A stretch of DNA of 64,000 nucleotides from an uncultured Kiritimatiellota bacterium. GTDB lineage: Bacteria > Verrucomicrobiota > Kiritimatiellia > RFP12 > UBA1067. The stretch is from NCBI GenBank assembly GCA_934635225.1, contig CAKTYZ010000005.1, forward strand, positions 1 through 64,000, given 5' to 3'. Of the stretch, positions 51,783 through 59,190 are shown piece after piece (the first letter of the stretch is position 1; every line of letters begins with the position of its first letter). The position numbers were made by a program, and so were the translations under genes. The notes beneath the pieces were generated by a model, which saw nothing but the letters and a program-made list of their open reading frames with translations, was not told the origin of the DNA and ran no database searches.

Positions 51783-51818
51783 AGACACGCCGCGTGGATC
51801 GAACCACGTAGCGCGTCT
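51783..51818. repeat. Imperfect 15-bp stem-loop
   Basis: Arms 51783-51797 and 51804-51818 pair at 12 Watson-Crick positions plus one wobble, with two mismatches, across a 6-nt loop. Confidence 0.55.
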
Positions 51819-51870
51819 CACATATTCGGCTTATGGTTGAAGATTTGGTCGATTTTCATGTAAAGCCAAA

Positions 51871-51886
51871 TACGCAAGACTGCGTA
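51871..51886. repeat. Perfect 6-bp hairpin TACGCA-AGAC-TGCGTA
   Basis: A perfect stem with a 4-nt loop, followed four bases later by a 7-bp stem (CTCGCGG at 51890-51896 with CCGCGAG at 51912-51918). Confidence 0.5.
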
Positions 51887-51971
51887 CGCCTCGCGGGCCT
51901 CGGATGGGTTTCCGCGAGTCCTTCTCCTGTCGGCCCAGTGTGCGGCCGCAGGTAAAGGTTTCGCCGTCCAA

Positions 51972-52004
51972 ATTCTAAAATCAGGTCAGACCTGATTTTA
52001 GAAT
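51972..52004. repeat. Perfect 15-bp inverted repeat
   Basis: ATTCTAAAATCAGGT and ACCTGATTTTAGAAT are exact complements separated by CAG. The AT-rich arms differ from the GC-rich surroundings and look like an inserted element end or a strong two-way hairpin. Confidence 0.85.
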
Positions 52005-52017
52005 CCGTTCGACCGGT

Positions 52018-52041
52018 GGCTGACGTCTGTGCCCGTCAGCC
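52018..52041. repeat. Perfect 8-bp hairpin GGCTGACG...CGTCAGCC
   Basis: An 8-bp perfect stem with an 8-nt loop, 13 bp after the 15-bp inverted repeat. Confidence 0.6.
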
Positions 52042-52207
52042 GCTGTCAAAGAGCCATCCGACCTTGCGGTCGTCATCGGGCAGGGCACATCCCACCCAAA
52101 GAAATCAGGACGAATTATACCACTTTCCGCCGAAACCCGTCAACTCAGCGGAAATTGTAAAATCTAACGGGTCAGCAAAGAGGGAAAGCGAACACCGTCC
52201 CCACAGC

Positions 52208-52266
52208 CCATCCGCATGGAAGCCCCTCGTCCATCCGCATGGAGGCTCCCCTTCCATCCGCATGGA
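52208..52266. repeat. Three 23-bp tandem repeats with CCATCCGCATGGA cores
   Basis: The 13-bp core occurs at 52208, 52231 and 52254, an exact 23-bp period. The core has dyad symmetry (CCAT-CCGC-ATGG). It lies 68-126 bp past the stop of the large gene at 52334-55915. The layout resembles the 22-bp array at 13241-13382. Confidence 0.85.
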
Positions 52267-52333
52267 GGACCCTCCGCCTTGCCGCTGGCACAGAAAGGAT
52301 GTCCGAGCTTCTACTGGCAGGTGCCGGCAGGGG

Positions 52334-55300
52334 TCATTTCATCTCAACAAGGGCGAAGTCATGGCGCGGGAGCGGCAGGCGAAAGCCCTCGTCTCCCCTT
52401 CCAAGGGGCATGCCCGTTTCGAGGTTATGAGCCGTCTTCACCCCTTGAGCCGAGAGGATCGCCGTCCGATCCTCGTTCGACCAACTCGCGACAATGCACA
52501 GGAGACGTCCGCCGCGACGGTAGGTCGTCACGAAGACGTCCTTGTCCGAACAGATGACCGGGTTCGTCCCGTCCCAATAGAGGAATGCGTCGCAATCGTC
52601 TTCCCCGACGCCCCAATCGACGAGCCGCTGGCACGTCTGCGCGACAAGCGCCATATCCGAGCCATGCGGACACGTTGGGCGGAGGTCATGCACGAGCGTC
52701 GTCGCGAGCAAGGTGCGCGTGACGCGGATCTGCTCGGGCTTGCTGTCGTCGCCCACGTCCGTCACACCGTCGATGACCGTCGGATAGACTCCGAGCTGCT
52801 TGCCCTGGCAGACCGCGCGAATGTATTCAGGCGCATAGCGCGTCTGGAAGTCGCTCTTGCCGTACTTCCATTCCATGCCCATCGTGTTCATGCCATACGA
52901 GAGCTTCGGCAGGATGTTCCCGTTCGTGTGGTGCATCGTGATCCACGGGAAGAGGCCGCGTTCCGTCATCGCGACGGCCTGGCGACGGTGATATTCGCGC
53001 CCCGCCCAAATGCCGCACGAGGGATGCACCTCGCCCTTCTCGTCCACCCACGCCGCGCCCGTCGCCCAGTTGTAGTCGAGATTGACGAATGTATTGTCGT
53101 TGTAGACGCCCTGAAAGCCCGCTTCCAGCATCCGGTCGAGGTACCAGAGCGCATAGTCGGCATACGAAGCGACGGCCACGCTGCAATTCGCGCCCCAGCT
53201 GTCGCCGAACGTCGCGTGCTCGGCCAGCCGAAAGGAATGGTCGGCGTCGCATGTATAGGGATAAAGGATCGGGTTCGGCTTCCCGTGAAGTTCCTTCGCG
53301 ATGCGGTAACCGCAGGAGACGTGCGCACGAACATAGGCCAGAGCCGTCTCGGGCGTCTTGCCCCACAGCCAATTCGTCTCGTCGTCCCTCTTGTCGAAGC
53401 TCGCGGCGACGCGTTCAATGAACGCGCCGAAATAGTCCGTGTCGGCCGCGCCCGTGTCCATCGCCGTGCGCAACTTGCGGACGCATTCCATCTCGCCCCA
53501 GACAGGATAGCGTTGCGCCCAAGCGCAGAAACCGCCCCAATACGGCGGCGCGTAGAGACACCGCGCGTTGCGCGTGCCGACATACGCGAAGCCGTCGCTC
53601 CAGCCGCGCCACCCCTGCGGCTGTCGCTTGACGGGCGAAGCCATCAAGCCGAGCGTGAACGTGCGCGGCCTCTTCATGTCGTACGGCGCGTTGAGGAGGT
53701 TGAGGACAATCGCCACCGTCCCGTCCGTCTCGCGCACGATTTCCACGGCGTCGCGCGTCACGCCGTGCGCCCAGTCTCGGTCGGTGTCGGCGGCATAGCA
53801 GATGCCGCGCGTGTCCGTGCCGACCCAGCAATACGGGATAAAGTTCGAGAGGTGCGTCTGAGGGATGTCCCGGCTCTTGAAGACAACGCCCGTACCTTCG
53901 GGGATGCGACCGGCGGGATTCGCACGCACGCCCTCGCCACAGGCATGAAAGAGCGGCGCGTATTTGGCCTTGACTGGGATCTCCAGCCAAAGGCGCGCGA
54001 CATTCGGCACGCGCGGCAGTTCAAGGTCGAGCGTGAGAAGCCCGTCCTGCTCGAAGCGCGCACGCACGGTCTTGTACTTGCCTTCGGCGACATACTCGAC
54101 CGTCGTGTCAGAGAGCCTTCGGGGTGAGAACGCCCGTTCGCCGCCCGAAAGGCGATGCGTCACGCCGTTCCGTTCCGCCATCAGCGCGACCGGCCGCGCC
54201 AAGATCGCCTCGCCGTCCGCCACGATCTGCATGGGCAGACCGTCCGTGCCCAGTTCATAATCGCGCAAAACGCACGATAGCGTCCGCCCCTTCACCGCGA
54301 CCGGCGTGAATCCCATCAGGACGCAATCACTCTTGCCGACCGAATTGCCAAGCCATTCGTAACGCTTGACGCGGAACGGCTTCTCGATAAGAACGTCATC
54401 CTCTGCGCCCGCGACAGAGACGGACGCGACATAGTCGCCTTCGGGCAACCGCCCCGTCGCCACCTTCTCGTGCAGAACGACAAGCGACTTCGCGTCCCCC
54501 GTCCGAACGCCTGCGGACAGCGGCACGACCGCCTGAAAGAGGGGCTCCGCCGTCTCGGCACCGCGCACAGCGACCGAGAGGCATCCACCTGGCACGCGCA
54601 CGGGATCGCACATCAGCGCGAGCGCGAGGCTTTCGCATTCCTGATACCAGCCGACCGTGCCCGAGAGCGGCGTCTCCCCCATCGAGAGAGCCTTCACTTC
54701 CGCCGCGTCAAGCGTTCGGGAGTAGAGTCCCCACTCGGGAATCTGCAGACCTGATGCACCGCCACCCAGCGTGAGCGGGCCCAGCTCCGCCGTCTTCAGT
54801 TCGGACACGAGATCGGTCTCGCCCTGCTTGACGCCATTCAGGTAGTAGGTCAGCTTTCTCGGCTCGATATTGACCACGATGACGGATTCCCGCCCTGCCG
54901 CCGGGCACTTGAGACGACGGTTGACCGCCGACGCGCCCTTGAAACCATGCGCGAAGAGAAGCATTGCGCGCCCGTTGTCCGCATCCTCCTGAAAGCCGAA
55001 GTAGCCGTGCGGGCGATACGCGCTCGCGAAATAACGCCGCCAGCCCTTCGTCAGGGCCGCGTCCGTCCGAGTCCGCAGGAGAACGGCGCCCGGGACGGGA
55101 ATCTGTGCGGCCGCCTCCACACTCTCCCCGTCGCAGAAGGCGAGGCCCTTGCCGTCTGCGACAAGCGCGGCTTCGGGCGTCTTCCAATCGAACGCCGTCG
55201 GCTTCGCGGCACCGTACCAGTCATGCGTCAGTCCCTCCGTCGCATCAACCAGACGGTAGCTCGGATAACTTGACGAATCCGTAAAGCTCGTCGGCGTGCG

Positions 55301-55915
55301 GCCAAATGCCTTCTGTCCGTCGCCGCCAATGCGGAAGTTACGCACCGCGAGAATTGGCAGGTCGATGCCGGCAAACGAGGCAAGTCCAAGGTCTGCCGTC
55401 GCAAGCACCAGTTCGACATGCCACTCGTCTCCGTGGATGGCCGAGGCGCAGGACAGCCCGCCGGCACCCCACTTCGCGGACGGCAAGCCATAGCCAGGAT
55501 CATGATGGCAGAGGAACGGCTCGCCCTTCCACGGCAGGATGATCTGGAACGAGCCAAACTTCTTCTGCTCAACCGTGCGCCGCGCACGCGGCGGATCAAA
55601 CCAGAACTCGACCGAGTCACTCAGCACGGGATTGGATCCCGTCGCGAGCGTCAGCTTGCCGCGTGGCGCGGTCTGGCTCTTGACGGCGAGATAGAGATGT
55701 CCGTCGGCCCACTTCGCGAGCAGTTCGGTCCGCCGCGCGTCAACGGGCTCGCCAGCCCCCACGAGCCGAAGCGCCCCCGCCCATTCGCCCGCATCAATCT
55801 GTCCGTCCACGATGGGCGCGAACACGGCGCGCGGAACCTCGAAGCGCTCCGGCGCGGCCTGCACACCCCACATTGCCGCGAGAGTCGCGGCGGCAACGAC
55901 ACTGGTTCGCGTCAT
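52334..55915 (-). CDS. Giant secreted multi-domain glycoside-hydrolase-like protein (DUF6067-like)
   Basis: The 1193-residue protein has a signal peptide (TSVVAAATLAAMWGVQA). Domains in order are: a CBM9/DOMON-like sandwich at about 20-210 (IVDGQIDAGEWAGA, DSVEFWFDPPRARRT), a LamG-like domain at about 250-430 (KLTYYLNGVKQGETD), Ig-like strands to about 560, a beta-sandwich, and a C-terminal TIM-barrel-like catalytic region from about 700 (FIPYCWVGTDTRGICYAADTDRDW, MLEAGFQGVYNDNTF, LFPWITMHHTNGN). This order matches uncharacterised proteins with a DUF6067-type hydrolase domain. The substrate is unknown. Confidence 0.7.
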   Translation of the reverse strand: MTRTSVVAAATLAAMWGVQAAPERFEVPRAVFAPIVDGQIDAGEWAGALRLVGAGEPVDARRTELLAKWADGHLYLAVKSQTAPRGKLTLATGSNPVLSDSVEFWFDPPRARRTVEQKKFGSFQIILPWKGEPFLCHHDPGYGLPSAKWGAGGLSCASAIHGDEWHVELVLATADLGLASFAGIDLPILAVRNFRIGGDGQKAFGRTPTSFTDSSSYPSYRLVDATEGLTHDWYGAAKPTAFDWKTPEAALVADGKGLAFCDGESVEAAAQIPVPGAVLLRTRTDAALTKGWRRYFASAYRPHGYFGFQEDADNGRAMLLFAHGFKGASAVNRRLKCPAAGRESVIVVNIEPRKLTYYLNGVKQGETDLVSELKTAELGPLTLGGGASGLQIPEWGLYSRTLDAAEVKALSMGETPLSGTVGWYQECESLALALMCDPVRVPGGCLSVAVRGAETAEPLFQAVVPLSAGVRTGDAKSLVVLHEKVATGRLPEGDYVASVSVAGAEDDVLIEKPFRVKRYEWLGNSVGKSDCVLMGFTPVAVKGRTLSCVLRDYELGTDGLPMQIVADGEAILARPVALMAERNGVTHRLSGGERAFSPRRLSDTTVEYVAEGKYKTVRARFEQDGLLTLDLELPRVPNVARLWLEIPVKAKYAPLFHACGEGVRANPAGRIPEGTGVVFKSRDIPQTHLSNFIPYCWVGTDTRGICYAADTDRDWAHGVTRDAVEIVRETDGTVAIVLNLLNAPYDMKRPRTFTLGLMASPVKRQPQGWRGWSDGFAYVGTRNARCLYAPPYWGGFCAWAQRYPVWGEMECVRKLRTAMDTGAADTDYFGAFIERVAASFDKRDDETNWLWGKTPETALAYVRAHVSCGYRIAKELHGKPNPILYPYTCDADHSFRLAEHATFGDSWGANCSVAVASYADYALWYLDRMLEAGFQGVYNDNTFVNLDYNWATGAAWVDEKGEVHPSCGIWAGREYHRRQAVAMTERGLFPWITMHHTNGNILPKLSYGMNTMGMEWKYGKSDFQTRYAPEYIRAVCQGKQLGVYPTVIDGVTDVGDDSKPEQIRVTRTLLATTLVHDLRPTCPHGSDMALVAQTCQRLVDWGVGEDDCDAFLYWDGTNPVICSDKDVFVTTYRRGGRLLCIVASWSNEDRTAILSAQGVKTAHNLETGMPLGRGDEGFRLPLPRHDFALVEMK

Positions 55916-55927
55916 TCGTCCTCCCGC

Positions 55928-58900
55928 TTATTTGAGGAAGAGGATGAGCCCCGACGGCCTGAGGACGCGGAGCGTTCCCTCACCCGTAATCCCGATGCCG
56001 CTCGTCCGGTCGTAGGTTCCCATCGGCTTCGGCTCTCCGTTGACGACAAGGCGCGACACCGTGACCGTGCCGCCCTCCAGCGCCAGTTCGCTCGACGCCC
56101 CCTCGTCTGTCGAAAGAGCGAGCGTCGCCCTGCTGCGCCCATTCGCCGAAAATGCGGCAGCCGCCGCATCGACGCTCACCACGAGCTTCGCGCCCGCCGC
56201 GACCGTCACGTTCGAGACCGCGCCGAACGACGCACCCGCGTCCAGCTTCACGCCGCCAGACAAGACCGAAAGCGAGCCCTTCGTGTCCGAAGGCTGCGTA
56301 AACGCATAGGTTCCCGCGCCCGCGTGCGCGTAGCCGGCAAGTCCCCCAAAGCTCACCGCGAGCGTGCGGTCCGCCGCGTCATACGAGGTCAGGACCGCCG
56401 GTCTCGCGCTCGTGATCGCACCGGGCACCGCGCCCTGAAGGCCTCCGATTTCCTGGTCGAAGCCGCCAAGGTCGAGCGTCGCAGAGCCGTCGCCACCGAA
56501 GGCAAAGACGCCCGTCGCGCACAGCGCGTCGTTCGTCAAGCAGACGGTTACGCCTTTCCCCTGCGTAATCTTCTCAAAGACGTTGCCCGTGGAACCGACG
56601 TAAAGCGTCGTGTTATCCTGAAGGAGCGACCCCTTTGGCATGTTCATCGGCTGGCCTGTGATCGTATAGGTACTGCTCACCGTGTAGAACAGTCCCTCGC
56701 CCGACAACCCTCCTTCAAACGTGCAGGTGCCGTTCCCCAGGACCCAGACGCCGTTCAAGCGTGCCTCGCCAGACTGCGTGAACGTCTCGTCATACTTTTC
56801 CGTCAGATAGTAGACCCACGACCCCGACAGGTCAATCGGCACTTCGTTCCGAAGGCCGTTGGCAAAACTCGGCTTCTTTTCAGACGGTTTCGCAGAAGTT
56901 CCCTGTGCTGCCTTGATCAACGTGAAACGGTTTGTCGAACCGAGCGCAAAGGGCTTGTTGATCTTCAGCGCGAGGCCGTCAAGGGCAAGCGGAGGCTCCA
57001 AGTCGGGGCTGTCGGCATCCAGAACCAGTCCGCCTCCGCCCGAGATCGTCACGCCCAGCTCCAGCGCCTTCACGCCCGAGAGCGGCGCGGCAATCGTCAG
57101 TGAGACGTTCGTCGGCACCGTCCAACTCTGCGGCAGGCCCACGACCTCAAGCGGCATCTCAAAGCGATGCGTCCGCGTCGTTCCTTCCGCCGGGGCTTCG
57201 CAAACGACACCCGCCGCGCCGACAGCAACCTGCCCGCCAGCAAGCGTCAGATCCCTGTCCGCCTTGACGACAAGCCCGTACACTTGCCCACCTTCAGCAG
57301 GGAAGTTGAGCCTTTCGGGAGAACCCGCACCACCGAGATGGACAATCGTCTCCGCAAGGTTCGCCGGTACCTGCCCATCCGCCCAGTTCGCAGAAGAAGA
57401 GAAGTCGATGTCCGCGCCCATGCCGACGTAGGTCGCGTCTTTCTGGACGATTGGACGGGAAAGAACCGTCAACCGCCCCCGACCCGTGAAGTACCCGCTC
57501 GACGCATCCAGCGTTCCAGACGGAAGATAGGCCCCGCCCACCTGCGCGGTGTAGACGGAAACCTCGCTGTTCAGCTCCAAGTTCTCGGCTTTCGCCGCGA
57601 CAAGCCGCGCCGACTGTCCATTGAAGATCGAGTTGATGACCAACTTAGCCTCATCTGCCGCGCAGAGCACGGCCTCTTGTCCGAGGGTCGAGTTAATCTC
57701 CAGCGTGCCCGCGCCCGATGCCGTCAGCGTGGCCTTGCTGTTGAGGTTCGCCGTGTTGACGATCAGTTTGCCCGAACCCATCGCGACAAGCGCCGTCACG
57801 TTCGGGAAGGTCGTTTCCGCCCCCAGCGTCATCGTGCCGCGCTTCGCCGTGAGCGTACCCGTCGTCGTGTGTCCGGGAGAAACGAGATCAAATACGCCAG
57901 GTCGAGCCTCGTCGTTGTCCGAATCGAGCGTCAGCGAAAGCTTGCCCGTCAGGATCGCCTTGACCGCATTGGCGGCCGTGCCGTGCACGGTGAGGGTCGC
58001 CGGATCGGATGCCGTGATGACCGCACCGTCTGTCACGTTCGCGTTGCACTCGAAGTTCCCGCACTGCTGGTCAAAGCCCCCCTGCAACTCCAAGCGCGGC
58101 TGGTAGGAGGTCGAATACGGCACGAATGCAATCGGAATCGTCTTTTCGCAGACGTTCTCCCGGTCAAGAAGGCAAATCCAACCGCACTGGTCTGCGAGAC
58201 GTCCTGAGATCATCTTCTTTCCGAGCCGGATGGCGAAGACGTCAGCCGCCGCGTGGCGATAGTCCGCCAAGGCCGTACCTTCCCCCATGTCCAGCGTACC
58301 CGCGCCCTTGAAGTACGTGCTCTGGCAGATGAGCGCATTCCCGGGCGGGCCGTCATACGACACGTCGTTATCGAGAAAGACGAAACGCCAGACGCCGCTG
58401 CCGATGACGCGCGCGGGAGCATGGAAGATATGCGTGCCTGTCAACGTCTCATGTGAGTCCGACGAGGTCGTGTATTCGTTGGGGCCGCCGAAGTACTCCA
58501 CACAAGCCGAGGTCGTCGCGTTGCCCGTATTGTACTTGCAGACGCGGTTGTCAATGCCGCCTGCGGGACGGATACGCGCATTCCCATGATAAGTGAGCCT
58601 GCATCCGGGCGCACCAAGGGCCGTCGCCGTCTTAACCGTCACGCCGCACTTCTCGAATTGGAATTCGCCCGTGAAGTCCTTGTTGTCGCTGTTGAGGATG
58701 ACGGAAGCATCGACGTCATCCTTCGTGCAGACACCCCTGAAGAGCCCTTCGCCCGATAATGGCACTCGATGTTCGATCGAACCCGAAAGGTTCGTGACCG
58801 TCAACGTGCCGCCTTTTTCGATGCGGATGCCCGCGAGCGTATTGATATAGGCATAATCCACGTTTCCAGCCAACGCCTCCGCGCCATCGGGAATCACGGC

Positions 58901-59062
58901 CGTATCGCCCGCCAAAGGCCTCTTTCCCCCTTCCCAAGTCGCGTCGTCGTTCCAGTCGGGCATGCCGTCACCGCCCTTCCAGACAATTTCAGAAGCCAAT
59001 GCACACGCGGTCAAGCCCATGCAGACCGGCAACGCAAGGATACAGTTCACGAGCCTTTTCAT
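55928..59062 (-). CDS. Giant secreted autotransporter-like beta-helix protein with conserved C-terminal tail
   Basis: Starting at MKRLVNCILALPVCMGLTACALA (ATG at 59062; ribosome-binding site AGAAGGAG) the 1044-residue protein has a signal peptide, a WKGGDGMPDWNDDATWEGG opening common in passenger-type proteins, and long beta-strand repeats rich in Gly, Thr and Ala (TLTVTNLSG, LTVHGTAANAVKAIL, GAGTYAFTQPSDTKGSL). It ends TLRVLRPSGLILFLK. No outer-membrane barrel domain follows, so export beyond the periplasm would need another route. It is probably a surface or extracellular adhesin. Confidence 0.72.
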   Translation of the reverse strand: MKRLVNCILALPVCMGLTACALASEIVWKGGDGMPDWNDDATWEGGKRPLAGDTAVIPDGAEALAGNVDYAYINTLAGIRIEKGGTLTVTNLSGSIEHRVPLSGEGLFRGVCTKDDVDASVILNSDNKDFTGEFQFEKCGVTVKTATALGAPGCRLTYHGNARIRPAGGIDNRVCKYNTGNATTSACVEYFGGPNEYTTSSDSHETLTGTHIFHAPARVIGSGVWRFVFLDNDVSYDGPPGNALICQSTYFKGAGTLDMGEGTALADYRHAAADVFAIRLGKKMISGRLADQCGWICLLDRENVCEKTIPIAFVPYSTSYQPRLELQGGFDQQCGNFECNANVTDGAVITASDPATLTVHGTAANAVKAILTGKLSLTLDSDNDEARPGVFDLVSPGHTTTGTLTAKRGTMTLGAETTFPNVTALVAMGSGKLIVNTANLNSKATLTASGAGTLEINSTLGQEAVLCAADEAKLVINSIFNGQSARLVAAKAENLELNSEVSVYTAQVGGAYLPSGTLDASSGYFTGRGRLTVLSRPIVQKDATYVGMGADIDFSSSANWADGQVPANLAETIVHLGGAGSPERLNFPAEGGQVYGLVVKADRDLTLAGGQVAVGAAGVVCEAPAEGTTRTHRFEMPLEVVGLPQSWTVPTNVSLTIAAPLSGVKALELGVTISGGGGLVLDADSPDLEPPLALDGLALKINKPFALGSTNRFTLIKAAQGTSAKPSEKKPSFANGLRNEVPIDLSGSWVYYLTEKYDETFTQSGEARLNGVWVLGNGTCTFEGGLSGEGLFYTVSSTYTITGQPMNMPKGSLLQDNTTLYVGSTGNVFEKITQGKGVTVCLTNDALCATGVFAFGGDGSATLDLGGFDQEIGGLQGAVPGAITSARPAVLTSYDAADRTLAVSFGGLAGYAHAGAGTYAFTQPSDTKGSLSVLSGGVKLDAGASFGAVSNVTVAAGAKLVVSVDAAAAAFSANGRSRATLALSTDEGASSELALEGGTVTVSRLVVNGEPKPMGTYDRTSGIGITGEGTLRVLRPSGLILFLK

Positions 59063-59136
59063 GGCAAACTCCTTCTGTAAGCGTAATATAATCTTGTGAA
59101 GGCGCACACCAGCGCACACGCCAATGAAACGGCGCA

Positions 59137-59142
59137 ATTATA
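59137..59142 (-). promoter_or_regulatory. -10 box upstream of the giant beta-helix protein gene
   Basis: TGATATAATTGCG lies about 75 nt before the ATG at 59062 in the gap after the preceding gene. The longer leader carries a Shine-Dalgarno site. Confidence 0.45.
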
Positions 59143-59190
59143 TCATTTGCTCACCTTGCCCAACAAGAGCGAATTACGCAATCCATTATT

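Larger units (their letters stand above)
51676..52333. other. Non-coding gap of about 660 bp with a cluster of palindromes and a short tandem array
   Basis: No convincing gene was found on either strand. Six hairpins occur within about 320 bp (51720-52041), followed by three 23-bp repeats (52208-52266). On the minus strand this lies downstream of the large gene ending at 52334 and upstream of the LRR gene. A tRNA-like loop near 51800 was examined and does not fold as a tRNA. Confidence 0.7.

Noticed and set aside
51783..51818. tRNA T-arm-like sequence (GTGGTTCGATCCAC on the minus strand)
   Set aside because: The loop has six rather than seven bases with the required pairs, and no acceptor, D or anticodon arms fold around it.
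52016..57103. 703- and 561-codon plus-strand frames opposite the giant secreted proteins
   Set aside because: Antisense shadows with Arg/Ala/Asp-rich low-information sequence and no plausible start signals.
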